Assembly (NCBI GenBank): GCA_022653075.1
Contig: JALCSB010000007.1
Location: 1-64,000 of the forward strand
Length of the DNA stretch: 64,000 bases
Direction: 5' to 3'
Source: Intestinimonas sp.
Lineage (GTDB): Bacteria; Bacillota; Clostridia; Oscillospirales; Oscillospiraceae
A program made the position numbers and the translations under genes. This document shows positions 52,156-60,677 of the stretch, piece after piece. The first letter of the stretch is position 1. Each line of letters opens with the position of its first letter. The notes beneath the pieces were generated by a model, which was given only the letters and a program-made list of their open reading frames with translations, was not told the origin of the DNA and did not search any database.

Positions 52156-53486
52156 TTCGCGGCCTCCTTCTCTCTGGCAAGGCGCTGCTTGCGCTCCTCC
52201 ATCAGTTCCACAAGGCCCTGAACACGTGTCTCATATTGCGCTTCGCTATAGGCGCGAAAGTCGGCCTGATCCCCATCGAAGGAAGTGAATGGAACACCCG
52301 TCGCCTCCTGTACCCGGCGCTGCAGTTCGTATTGTTGGCAGTCCATTACTTTGCAACTGCGGTTAACGTGATAGATGACTCCGTCACAGGAAAACTGCTT
52401 GACAGCCTCCACCCGGCGCTGTACCACGGTATCAAGGTTATTATTGTTATTGGGCAAATCAATGTAGGCGCGTGCCAGGCCGTCCAAATCATTTAGTTCA
52501 TAGTCCAAGCCCCAGGCGTTAACATAGCCGGTGGCAACCAAATTAACGCCGTATTTGCGCAGGGTTTTGAGAGTGTGCCCCAAATATGGCCAGCAGGCGA
52601 TTCCTTCCCAAAAGATGCGGTATTTCTCTTCAACGGGGAATGTGCTCTTGCCCGCCTTAATGTTGGCGTCGATTTCACGAATTAACTGTTCAAGGATGGC
52701 GGTCGTACTTTCTTTACCCCGGCAGCAAACCATGCAGGACATGTAGTTAAACAACTCAAAGCCCGAAATAGGCGCCGGCTTATGCGCCAACAGTTCATTG
52801 GCTTCTCTCCACAAATCCTTGTTGCGCAGTGAAATCTTCATGACATGTTCCAGCTTTTTGGGGTCCAGTTTCCGCCCGCAGATTTTCTCCAAACCGGTAA
52901 TAAGATCATCAATCTGACGGCGGACATACTTCACTTTCTCTTGGGAAGCGGTTGGCGTGTAGTTATATACCGTATCAATAAGGAACATGGGAACATTGAA
53001 CTTTTTAGCCAGATTTTCATACCATTTAGTGAGCTGGTTGCAGATGTTGTTGCAGCACAGCACAAAATCAGGCTTGGGCATATTATTTCCAGGCGCGGTC
53101 AGGCTGTCCATATATGCCAAATTGATCCTGGCATAAGAACAGATGTCCATGTTATAGCCTCCGGCCTCGGCATCGTTCAGGAAAGGTTCGGCCTGATGCC
53201 GGGCCGCCAGTCCGGCCGCATGATTTTCAGGGTAAACGATATACAATCCAAGCGCTTCCGCAATCTCCTGCGGGAAAATAGACGCCGACCAGCCAATCTT
53301 TTCGCCTCTCCCTTTTGCCGCCAGGGTATCCTGATAGAGTTGGCTGAGCTGTTCGCTTGCCATAATACGGGATTTAGGCAATATTTTTCGTGGTTTTGTC
53401 TTTGGGGCCTCCTGCCCCTGGTTCCGAATCTCTTCACTCATACGCCTGAGCACTTCCTTTATTGTAGGGTCAAGCCTCCGGCTCAT
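52152..53486 (-). CDS. 2-Hydroxyacyl-CoA dehydratase, α-type subunit (HgdA/FldB family)
   Basis: About 444 residues if ATG 53486 (MSRRLDPTIKEV) is the start, overlapping the previous gene by 17 bases; ATG 53441 (MSEEIRN, after AAAGGAAG) is nearly as good. Family features: LGLYIVYPENHAAGLAARHQAEPFL, PDFVLCCNNICNQLTKWYENLAKKFNVPMFLIDTVYN, GFELFNYMSCMVCCRGKEST, and FDGDQADFRAYSEAQYETRVQGLVELM at the end. The Cys residues in LCCNNIC and the DGDQ region are conserved in subunits that bind the cluster and CoA-substrate. It acts together with the β-type subunit encoded next. Confidence 0.9.
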   Translation of the reverse strand: MSRRLDPTIKEVLRRMSEEIRNQGQEAPKTKPRKILPKSRIMASEQLSQLYQDTLAAKGRGEKIGWSASIFPQEIAEALGLYIVYPENHAAGLAARHQAEPFLNDAEAGGYNMDICSYARINLAYMDSLTAPGNNMPKPDFVLCCNNICNQLTKWYENLAKKFNVPMFLIDTVYNYTPTASQEKVKYVRRQIDDLITGLEKICGRKLDPKKLEHVMKISLRNKDLWREANELLAHKPAPISGFELFNYMSCMVCCRGKESTTAILEQLIREIDANIKAGKSTFPVEEKYRIFWEGIACWPYLGHTLKTLRKYGVNLVATGYVNAWGLDYELNDLDGLARAYIDLPNNNNNLDTVVQRRVEAVKQFSCDGVIYHVNRSCKVMDCQQYELQRRVQEATGVPFTSFDGDQADFRAYSEAQYETRVQGLVELMEERKQRLAREKEAAK

Positions 53487-54774
53487 CCAGAATATAGCCA
53501 TCCGGCCCAAAACAAATATCATAGGGTTTGCTTAAAATTTCAACATCATCCCGATTTTCCAACTCATGTGCCAGATTTTCCGAGACAGCAATTTCATTCA
53601 TATGCATCGTGTCTTTGATACGGATGACCCGTGCGTTGGAATAGTCAATTCCGGTACAGGTTCGGATGGCCCAGCGCAGTGCCTGTTTGTCATTTTCGGC
53701 AAAACAGGGAATCCGGCAGCCCGGCAGAAAGTTGGCCGTCATCATGTTGGTCCAAGTGATGGCCCAGTCGATATCCCGCACGCAGCGAAGCGTGGTTACC
53801 TCAATCGTACCAATTCCGCTCGCGTTATGGTGAGTCTCGGGAGTCAGGCCACGGACGAAAATATTCTGACTGACCAGAGTTCCCGGGTAAATCCGGTCAC
53901 GGCGCGCCACAACGTTTGGATCGAAACCGGAGCCTCCGATGTTTTTACCAATCTGATCGATAATCAATACGTCCGTAGTCGGGAACTTGAACCGGGCCAG
54001 TTTATCCTTGGCAATTTCCAACAGGCGGGCGTCTCTTTCCACGATATCCGCCTGTTCCATGACCTCCAGCTCGCTGATCTCATCATAGGCATTTTGCACA
54101 ATACCAACGCCAAACACAACCGGCTCTTTTTCGAGACACAACTTGCCCGCTTCCGGAATCAGCCAGTCAAAATTCTCATAGCCTTTCATATGCATGGTGG
54201 CCGCGCCCATGTGCTTGCCCAATCCGATACAGAGCATCTTAAGCAGTCCGCTTTCATGGGGACCTTTGAAACTGGTGTGCGGCTTAATTTTATTGAGCAC
54301 CACAATTCCGTCCGAATGGTATGCGTTTTTATCACAGTAGACCGGTGTTCCATCCTTCAGCGTTCCAATTTCTTCGGTTTCCATCGTGGCCCGGATAGGA
54401 ACTTTCATCGTCTCCTCGGTAATGCCGTAGGTAGCCAACATTTCAACTTGGCCCTGTACCGTAGCCCCTGCATGGCTTCCCATAGCGGGTACGATAAATG
54501 GATGGGCACCCTTAGATTTTAGCCATGTAATCAACGTCCGCATAATATTTGCATACTCTGGGATTCCCCTGCTCCCTGCGGTAATGCAGATATTTTTTCC
54601 GTCAAAACGGGTATCTGCTTCCGTGAGCTTTGTGTTCAGCTCTTTTTCCAGCCAGCCGGGAATATCCGTAATGTGAGCGGCGTCATAAAGTTGCCGGATT
54701 TTGACCATCCGCGGGAGGACTACCTGATCCAAACCTTCCATTTTGGCATCTACCGCATGAAAATCAATATACAT
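53470..54774 (-). CDS. LarA-like racemase domain (DUF2088) protein
   Basis: 434 residues. The N-terminal Rossmann-like part reads ICITAGSRGIPEYANIMRTLITWLKSKGAHPFIVPAMGSHAGATVQGQVEML, the pattern of the LarA N-terminal domain. Further on, GIVVLNKIKPHTSFKGPHESGLLKMLCIGLGKHMGAATMH carries His and Lys residues in the region that in lactate racemase holds the nickel-pincer cofactor. Family members racemise or epimerise 2-hydroxy acids. In this operon it would supply the (R)-isomer that the CoA-transferase and dehydratase need. The cofactor genes larB, larC and larE are not in the window, and I cannot prove that the cofactor is used. Confidence 0.75.
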   Translation of the reverse strand: MYIDFHAVDAKMEGLDQVVLPRMVKIRQLYDAAHITDIPGWLEKELNTKLTEADTRFDGKNICITAGSRGIPEYANIMRTLITWLKSKGAHPFIVPAMGSHAGATVQGQVEMLATYGITEETMKVPIRATMETEEIGTLKDGTPVYCDKNAYHSDGIVVLNKIKPHTSFKGPHESGLLKMLCIGLGKHMGAATMHMKGYENFDWLIPEAGKLCLEKEPVVFGVGIVQNAYDEISELEVMEQADIVERDARLLEIAKDKLARFKFPTTDVLIIDQIGKNIGGSGFDPNVVARRDRIYPGTLVSQNIFVRGLTPETHHNASGIGTIEVTTLRCVRDIDWAITWTNMMTANFLPGCRIPCFAENDKQALRWAIRTCTGIDYSNARVIRIKDTMHMNEIAVSENLAHELENRDDVEILSKPYDICFGPDGYILDEPEA

Positions 54775-54786
54775 ATCAGCTTTCCT

Positions 54787-56025
54787 TTACTTTACCGTAA
54801 TGGTAGTGCCGGCTATACTTCCATTATCCATCATCCGCTTAATCTCTTCGCTGCTGTACCCAAGATCCGTCATTACGCTTTCGGTATCTGTTCCTGTAAG
54901 CTTGGCCGGCTGAAATTCGGGCCACTCTTCTTCTCCGATCCGGGCTGGAGCATGCGCAAAAGGAGCCTTTTCCCCTGTTTCATAGGTGTGATAGAACAGA
55001 TATTCGTTTGCAAGAGCCTGGGGGTCCTGAACAACCTCGGTGAAGTGTTGGGCCTTCTCGAATGCAACGTCGTTATCAGTCATGATCTTGGCCCATTCTT
55101 CGTAGGTCTTAGTTGCAAAGATCTCATCCATGATTTTGACTTGCTCTTCCATTGCGTTGTGCTCAGCCACAGCCTTACGGGTAACGAACCGCGGATCAGT
55201 TGCCAGATCGGGCCGCCCCAATACGTTTGTGGCAACCTTTGCCCACAGCACGTCGTACGCAGTGGCCGCCAGGTAAAACCACTCCCCATCCTTACATTTA
55301 TAAGTATTGGACGTAGAGTTATTTGGCTCCAGACGGGTGCGGGGCCAAGGCTTTCCATAATAAGCGGACAGATATCCGGAACTTAGGGCGAAGCAGCCCG
55401 CTTGGAAAAGGCTTGCCTGTACCAAGTCTCCCACGCCGGTTGTAGCCCGCTGTACCAGCGCGGCATTGATTCCGGCCACCAAAGCGGTTGCGGTAAAATG
55501 ATCGCCCAAGCCCGCGACTGTGTTAACCAGATCTCCGCCGCGGGGCGCCGCATCAGCCATCAGGCCGCTGCGTGCATAAAAAGTTGTATAATCGAATCCC
55601 GGTTTATCTTTAAGCGGTCCCTTGGGGCCATAGCCCAGGATGGCTCCGAATATCAGGCAGGGATACTGTTCCTTCAGATCATCATAGCTGATGCCCAGTT
55701 TTTTTAAGGCGGTTTCCCTGTAATTAGTGATCAGAACATCGGTAGTTTCCAACAGCTTGTAAAAAACCTGCATTCCTTCCTTGCTTTTAAGATTGATGGC
55801 AACCCATCGCTTATTTCCATTCTCATTATCAAAGCTTGGGTTTCCCTCAACGCCGCGTTCATAAATGGGAATGCCCATATAGGGGCCGTTGTTTCGGTAA
55901 GTATCACCGGCGGGCGGCTCAATTTTAATTACATCGGCGCCCCACTCAGCCATAATACGGCCAGCCGTGGAAGCAGCCAAGAAATTAGACAGATCTAAAA
56001 CTCGAATACCTTTGAGTGGTGCCAT
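54787..56025 (-). CDS. Class III CoA-transferase (CaiB/BaiF; FldA/HadA-like)
   Basis: 412 residues, full length. GIRVLDLSNFLAASTAGRIMAEWGADVIKIEPPAGD is the family start. The pattern SFDNENGNKRWVAINLKSKEG, KPGFDYTTFYARSGLM and VAGLGDHFTATALVAGINAAL closely follows phenyllactate and 2-hydroxyisocaproate CoA-transferases (FldA, HadA) as I remember them. The catalytic Asp is probably that of GLGDH. It moves CoA from an enoyl- or acyl-CoA product onto the free 2-hydroxy acid, so no ATP is spent. It lies between the acyl-CoA dehydrogenase and the LarA-like gene, only 12 to 21 bases from each. Confidence 0.9.
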   Translation of the reverse strand: MAPLKGIRVLDLSNFLAASTAGRIMAEWGADVIKIEPPAGDTYRNNGPYMGIPIYERGVEGNPSFDNENGNKRWVAINLKSKEGMQVFYKLLETTDVLITNYRETALKKLGISYDDLKEQYPCLIFGAILGYGPKGPLKDKPGFDYTTFYARSGLMADAAPRGGDLVNTVAGLGDHFTATALVAGINAALVQRATTGVGDLVQASLFQAGCFALSSGYLSAYYGKPWPRTRLEPNNSTSNTYKCKDGEWFYLAATAYDVLWAKVATNVLGRPDLATDPRFVTRKAVAEHNAMEEQVKIMDEIFATKTYEEWAKIMTDNDVAFEKAQHFTEVVQDPQALANEYLFYHTYETGEKAPFAHAPARIGEEEWPEFQPAKLTGTDTESVMTDLGYSSEEIKRMMDNGSIAGTTITVK

Positions 56026-56046
56026 GGTTTCCTGCCATCCTTTCTT

Positions 56047-57192
56047 TTAATGCTTAAACAGATGTCCGCTGATAACAACCCGTTGAATCTGGTTCGTTCC
56101 CTCGAAGATTTGGAACAGTTTTGCATCTCGCATAAACTTCTCCATTGGGTAGTCTTTCATATAGCCATAGCCGCCAAAAAGCTGAACACCATCCGTGGTG
56201 ACCCTCATCGCGGTATCAGAACAGAATGCTTTTACGCAGCTTCCCAGTTCTCCATCATAGATGCCCTGATCAATTAACGTGGAGGCGTACATTGCCAGCT
56301 GACGGGCCGCCTGAGTCTGAATTTCCATGTCCGCCACCATAAACTTGATGGCCTGCTTGGCAGCCAGCGGTTTCTTAAACACAATCCTCTGATTTGCATA
56401 TTCAATGCAGTGGTCAATCACCGCCTGACACATGCCGACAGCAGTGGCGCTGCCCAACGGACGTGAACGTTCCAACGTTTTCATGGCAACCTGGTAGCCC
56501 TCGCCCTCATTACCCAGCATATTTTTGGCGGGTACACGGACATCATCAAAGACAACATCACAAGTGCTGTTCGTACGCAGCCCCATTTTGTTCTCATGCT
56601 TGCCAACACTGATCCCGGGCAGGCTGCGCTCCACCTGGAAGCAGGACATGCCGTGGTTGGGGCCTTTTTCTTTGTCTGTATAGGCAAACACCGTGTAGAT
56701 GTCACCCCGGTCCCCATTTGTGATAAAGCACTTGCGTCCATTTAGAATGAAGGAGTTGCCGTCTTTTACCGCTGTGGTACGAATTGCCGTAGCATCGGAA
56801 CCTGCCTCCGGTTCGGTGAGACAGAACGGGCAGAAGCCGCCCGGCACTACAATTTCGGCAAGATGGCGCTTCTGCTCTTCTGTGCCAAAAATCATGGTTG
56901 GAGAAGAGCCCAGGCAGTTATTTCCCATCGTTACACTGAAACCGGCATCCACCTTGCCCATTTCCTCACGGATAACGCTCATCTGACGGGCTGTAAGGCC
57001 CATCCCACCATACTCTTCTGGAATATTCATGCAATGCAGTCCCATTGCAATTGCCTTATCAATTATTTCCTTGGGCATTTCACCTTTTTCGTCGCACTCG
57101 CCGATAATGGGCGCGATTTCATTTTGCATAAAGTCCCGCACCATCATCTGAAGATCTTTTTCTTCCTCACTTAAAAGGTAATAGTTGTGCAT
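56047..57192 (-). CDS. Acyl-CoA dehydrogenase of the hydroxyacid operon
   Basis: 381 residues from ATG 57192 (AGGAGG about 12 bases upstream; an in-frame ATG at 57219 lies before that site). Features: GEMPKEIIDKAIAMGLHCMNIPEEYGGMGL, GFCPFCLTEPEAGSDATAIRTTA and the C-terminal QLFGGYGYMKDYPMEKFMRDAKLFQIFEGTNQIQRVVISG, with catalytic Glu in IFEGTNQ. In the proposed pathway it reduces the enoyl-CoA made by the dehydratase, like AcdA beside the fld genes. Electron-transfer flavoprotein genes are absent here. First gene of the long operon behind the sigma-54 promoter at 57272. Confidence 0.92.
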   Translation of the reverse strand: MHNYYLLSEEEKDLQMMVRDFMQNEIAPIIGECDEKGEMPKEIIDKAIAMGLHCMNIPEEYGGMGLTARQMSVIREEMGKVDAGFSVTMGNNCLGSSPTMIFGTEEQKRHLAEIVVPGGFCPFCLTEPEAGSDATAIRTTAVKDGNSFILNGRKCFITNGDRGDIYTVFAYTDKEKGPNHGMSCFQVERSLPGISVGKHENKMGLRTNSTCDVVFDDVRVPAKNMLGNEGEGYQVAMKTLERSRPLGSATAVGMCQAVIDHCIEYANQRIVFKKPLAAKQAIKFMVADMEIQTQAARQLAMYASTLIDQGIYDGELGSCVKAFCSDTAMRVTTDGVQLFGGYGYMKDYPMEKFMRDAKLFQIFEGTNQIQRVVISGHLFKH

Positions 57193-57271
57193 CTTTTCTT
57201 TAAGCCTCCTGCTCTGCATTATTTATCCGGTGCAACAGGTACTCTTCCCACCGGATTTCACTAATTATTAG

Positions 57272-57287
57272 AGCATACTCTGTGCCA
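57272..57287 (-). promoter_or_regulatory. Sigma-54 promoter of the hydroxyacid operon
   Basis: On the minus strand TGGCACAGAGTATGCT: perfect TGGCAC and GCT with GG and GC at the invariant spacing. It lies about 80 bases before the acyl-CoA dehydrogenase start. Confidence 0.85.
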
Positions 57288-57440
57288 TAATTTGTTTTAT
57301 TTACCTTCAAGCACTATATTGCGCGTAAAATTGTCATAATTGCTATTTTAGTCGGCTCATATCTGTGCACTATTCCAAATATCATTGCGTTTAACAGGTA
57401 ATTATACTTATAAGTAATCCGCAATTACATTTCACTGCCG

Positions 57441-57502
57441 TTGTGCAAACATGCACAAAGCTTTTTAATCCTGTGCAAACTGCATTAGCCGTAATGCACA
57501 GG
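57441..57502. promoter_or_regulatory. Two dyads, probable activator binding sites (UAS)
   Basis: TTGTGCAAACATGCACAA (57441-57458) has perfect 7-base arms. CCTGTGCA (57470-57477) and TGCACAGG (57495-57502) form a second dyad that itself encloses TGCATTA-GCCG-TAATGCA. They lie about 155-230 bases upstream of the -24 box at 57287, a normal enhancer distance. The same TGTGCA/TGCACA half-sites recur at 60394-60464. Confidence 0.75.
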
Positions 57503-57546
57503 CACAGCGATAAATGCAGTTACTTTTTCCCGGTTTGTAATTCCAT

Positions 57547-57574
57547 TTGATTTTTTTTTGTAAATTGTTATAAT
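57547..57574 (+). promoter_or_regulatory. Sigma-70 type promoter of the activator gene
   Basis: TTGATT (57547-57552), 16-base spacer, TATAAT (57569-57574). It implies an unusually long leader of about 320 bases. Confidence 0.6.
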
Positions 57575-57901
57575 TATAGTGAATAGCATTAGGAGCATTT
57601 TCCCCATAGGGAAAAAGCAAATTAAACAGCGGCTGGGACAGCACGGATACGAAGCGCGGTAAAAGTCCTATAGCCGAAAATTAGCATAGAGTAGGTGGGT
57701 ATGCAAGTATCACATTGTGTTTACGCCAAAGTATCGGAAGAAAATAAATTATTTGGGGATGCGTAAGGATATCGCCCGTATCAGGTTTCAGCCACCCCCG
57801 CCCCTCTTTCATGGGTGGTTTCGTCTAAGTGATCCCCTTTTTTATACCAGCTGGAAAACATACACGTAGAGCGATTCAGACGGGACTAAAGGAGCGATAA
57901 C
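57575..57901 (+). other. Long untranslated leader of the sigma-54 activator gene
   Basis: About 320 bases without a coding frame. Near the 3' end a hairpin AGCCACCC…GGGTGGTTTCGTC (about 57789-57825) is followed by a T-rich run, then by CCCCTTTTTTATACC. This could be an attenuator. I compared the leader with common riboswitch classes by eye and recognised none. GGAG lies 8 bases before the ATG. Confidence 0.4.
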
Positions 57902-59212
57902 ATGGCAATAAACACATACAATATTCCTGATATCGAAGGGGATGACACCGGTGATGTGGGCATCTGTGTCTTTGACGAAAAGGGAAGATTTTTATATACG
58001 AACGAGGCCTTTCTACAAATTCGCGGAACGACTCTGGATCACTATCATTCCATCACACCGGAAGATATGTATAAGAAGAATCTGACCGATAAGTGTATTC
58101 TGAATTCCGTCTTTACTTCCAAAACTCCAATCACCGACGTACAGACTGTTTTGCGTGAGGACGGAAAAATATTGCGTAAACAGCTGGTTACCATTTATCC
58201 AATCTTTGATGAAAACGGTAACATTAAAAATGCAATCGCCTATTATCGAGATTTAGCCTCCGTTTCCAAAAACAGTCGGCAGGAGTTGGGGCAAAAACCT
58301 GTCCAGCGCGCAGCACCGCAAAAATCAACGGTAATTGTCAGCCCAAGTATGAAGGCACTCTATGATTCTGCCCAGAAGGTGGCGGCCATTGATTCTACGA
58401 TTTTGATTACAGGCGAAACAGGTACCGGTAAGGAAGTACTCGCGCGATATATCCATAACGCCAGTCCCCGCCAAGAGAAAGAGATGGTGGTGGTGGACTG
58501 TACTGCTCTGCCGGATTCCCTGATTGAATCGGAACTGTTTGGGTATGAAAAGGGCAGCTTTACAGGCGCCGCCACCGCTAAAGTCGGCCTGATTGAAAGT
58601 GCAAACGGAAGCACCTTGTTTCTTGATGAAATTAATTCCCTGCCACTTTCTTTGCAGGGCAAATTATTGCGTACCCTTGAGACAAAAACCATTAAGCATT
58701 TGGGTGCGCTGAAGGCCAAGCCAGTGGACTTCCGGCTGATTGCCGCCACCAATGTGGACCTGCTTCAGTGCGTAGCTGACAAAACCTTTCGCTCAGACCT
58801 TTATTATCGACTCAATGTAATTCCTTTTCATATCCCGCCCCTACGGAAACATCGGGAAGATATTGTCCCTCTTGTACGATATTTCAAAGAGTACTTTACG
58901 AAAAAATATGGCGTCAATCGTTGCTTTTCACCTAAAGTGTATGAAGAACTCGAGCAAAACAACTGGGTCGGAAATGTGCGTGAGCTCAAAAACATGGTGG
59001 AACGCCTGGTTGTTATGGGTACCAGCAGCACTATGACAGAGTCTGATTTTCTTCCCCAGCAACCCGCTGAAAATGAAGAGATTACGGATGAGCGCGAGCG
59101 AATTCGGAAAGCACTCGAGCTGAATCGCGGACATCGGGAAAAAACCGCTCAATATCTTCATATTTCCAGAAGGACGCTTCAATATAAGCTGAAAAAATAT
59201 GGCATTTATTGA
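57902..59212 (+). CDS. Sigma-54-dependent transcriptional activator of the hydroxyacid regulon (PAS-AAA+-HTH)
   Basis: 436 residues. A PAS domain (about 15-120: GICVFDEKGRFLYTNEAFLQIRGTTLD, IYPIFDENGNIKNAIAYYRD) would sense the substrate or its CoA ester. The AAA+ domain (about 140-370) has GETGTGKEV, ESELFGYEKGSFTGA, TLFLDEINSLP and FRSDLYYRLNVI. The sigma-54 contact loop reads GSFTGA, with Ser in place of the usual Ala. The Fis-like HTH is at the end (RGHREKTAQYLHISRRTLQYKLKKYGI). It lies between the long operon and the dehydratase activator gene, and nearby sigma-54 promoters with shared dyads mark its targets. Confidence 0.93.
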   Translation: MAINTYNIPDIEGDDTGDVGICVFDEKGRFLYTNEAFLQIRGTTLDHYHSITPEDMYKKNLTDKCILNSVFTSKTPITDVQTVLREDGKILRKQLVTIYPIFDENGNIKNAIAYYRDLASVSKNSRQELGQKPVQRAAPQKSTVIVSPSMKALYDSAQKVAAIDSTILITGETGTGKEVLARYIHNASPRQEKEMVVVDCTALPDSLIESELFGYEKGSFTGAATAKVGLIESANGSTLFLDEINSLPLSLQGKLLRTLETKTIKHLGALKAKPVDFRLIAATNVDLLQCVADKTFRSDLYYRLNVIPFHIPPLRKHREDIVPLVRYFKEYFTKKYGVNRCFSPKVYEELEQNNWVGNVRELKNMVERLVVMGTSSTMTESDFLPQQPAENEEITDERERIRKALELNRGHREKTAQYLHISRRTLQYKLKKYGIY

Positions 59213-59216
59213 AAAT

Positions 59217-59266
59217 AAAACGAGAGAACGCTGCCGCAGAATTTTGCGGCAGCGTTCTCTCGTTTT
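59217..59266 (+). terminator. Terminator after the activator gene
   Basis: AAAACGAGAGAACGCTGCCGC pairs perfectly with its complement around an 8-base loop, one of the longest perfect stems in the window. It also serves the convergent gene at 59346. Confidence 0.9.
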
Positions 59267-59345
59267 GGGAGAAAAAGAGGAAAAGAAAAACGCGTTATTG
59301 TTAGCCTGTGACGGTAAATCAAACTTTGGAGCCGTACAGCTCAGG

Positions 59346-60119
59346 TTATATATGTTTCTCGTATGCCAGGATCGCAGCTCCGTAAGCACCGGCTAGTTGA
59401 GCGTCCTCTACGGTGTATACCGGCCGGTTCAATTCCTTTTGGATGGCTCTCACCACCCCGCGGTTCAGCGCTACGCCGCCGCTCATCGCAATATCATCCT
59501 GAATGTTGAGACGGAGCGCCAAACTGGAAACCCGCTTGGCTACGGAGCGATGGATCCCAGCCACAATATCCCCAGCTGAGTGTCCTGCCGCCAGTTGAGA
59601 AATGACTTCCGACTCAGCAAAAACCGTACACACGCTGCTGATGCTTACCTCGTGCTCCGCACGCTCTGAAAGGGTGCTTAAGTCCTTTACCTCAACGTTA
59701 AGCACACGCGCCATTACGTCCAGGAAACGTCCCGTTCCGGCCGCGCACTTATCATTCATTACAAAGTCGATAAGCCCACCCGTCTCATTGATGCTCAACA
59801 CTTTGGCATCCTGTCCCCCAATATCAATAATTGTACGTGAGGACGGCATCAAAAAGTGCATGCCTCGGCCGTGGCAACTTACTTCGCTGATTTGGGCATC
59901 CGCCTCCGGAAAGGTGAGCCGGCCGTAGCCGGTAGCCACCAGAAAATCCACCTGGCTTCGGGAAAGTCCGGCCTTTGCCAGTATTTCTTTATAGACCCGT
60001 GCAGGCCCTTCTGTTCCGGTTCCAAGCGGGATCAGCAGTTTAGATAGTGTCTTATTGCCGTCCTGCAGAATCACTGCTTTGGAAGTAGTGGATCCAACGT
60101 CCACGCCCATTGTAATCAT
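59346..60119 (-). CDS. 2-Hydroxyacyl-CoA dehydratase activator ATPase (HgdC/FldI family)
   Basis: 257 residues, full length. It has the actin-like ATPase fold of the BadF/HgdC family: MGVDVGSTTSKAVIL (phosphate 1), TIIDIGGQDAKVL (phosphate 2) and MSGGVALNRGVVRAI (adenosine). The two Cys that bridge the [4Fe-4S] cluster of the homodimer are in NDKCAAGTGRF and SSVCTVFAESEV. It transfers one low-potential electron to the dehydratase at 51037-53486 with ATP hydrolysis. It is transcribed apart from the dehydratase genes but has its own sigma-54 promoter at 60273, so both should be induced together. Confidence 0.95.
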   Translation of the reverse strand: MITMGVDVGSTTSKAVILQDGNKTLSKLLIPLGTGTEGPARVYKEILAKAGLSRSQVDFLVATGYGRLTFPEADAQISEVSCHGRGMHFLMPSSRTIIDIGGQDAKVLSINETGGLIDFVMNDKCAAGTGRFLDVMARVLNVEVKDLSTLSERAEHEVSISSVCTVFAESEVISQLAAGHSAGDIVAGIHRSVAKRVSSLALRLNIQDDIAMSGGVALNRGVVRAIQKELNRPVYTVEDAQLAGAYGAAILAYEKHI

Positions 60120-60272
60120 ATCACTGTCTCCCTGTATAAATTGGATTCACGCCCGAATCTGTTTTCTGCCCGCTGCTCCCGGAGGGCGCGTATGGTCAAA
60201 AGGAAAAGATCTGAAAAATCCAGTTCCTCATGCGTTTGGAGTTTCGCGGCTTTTACCGCTGCCTTTAAGTTA

Positions 60273-60288
60273 AGCAAAAAAAATGCCA
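60273..60288 (-). promoter_or_regulatory. Sigma-54 promoter of the dehydratase activator gene
   Basis: On the minus strand TGGCATTTTTTTTGCT, with GG and GC at the invariant spacing. About 155 bases of leader precede the gene. Confidence 0.7.
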
Positions 60289-60393
60289 ACCTCTAAAAAA
60301 TAAGAGATTGACCGAAATTTAAATATTTTTATATCACTCTTAGGGCAAATACGTTTCTTTGAAAACGTTTTTAACCCCTGTAACTAGATTTCA

Positions 60394-60464
60394 ATGTGCA
60401 ATACCTGCACGTTTTGCACATTTCCATACGTTCGTGCACACTCAATTGATCCCCGCTTGCACAA
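60394..60464. promoter_or_regulatory. Cluster of TGTGCA/TGCACA half-sites (probable UAS)
   Basis: ATGTGCAA (60394-60401) and TTGCACAT (60414-60421) are perfect inverted arms. CTGCACG, GTGCACAC and TTGCACAA follow within 45 bases. The cluster lies between two divergent sigma-54 promoters, 106 bases from one and 116 from the other, and shares its half-site with the dyads at 57441-57502. Confidence 0.75.
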
Positions 60465-60579
60465 AGAAAACCGGTTTGCATAGAAAATTCCCTTTTGCCC
60501 TATTAAACCATACAACAAAGTCTCGTACTTTTCCCGTAAAATTTTTTAAAGTGTAGAAGAAACCGTGTTATTCAAATTC

Positions 60580-60595
60580 TGGTATGCAATTTGCT
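60580..60595 (+). promoter_or_regulatory. Sigma-54 promoter of the permease-ligase operon
   Basis: TGGTATGCAATTTGCT, with GG and TTGC at the invariant spacing, 83 bases before the AEC permease start. Confidence 0.75.
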
Positions 60596-60677
60596 GAAAA
60601 TATCAATTGGATATACGTAACAGGAATTTTACAATGATCCACAATGAAAAAGCACGATATCAGAAAGAAGATGCTGA

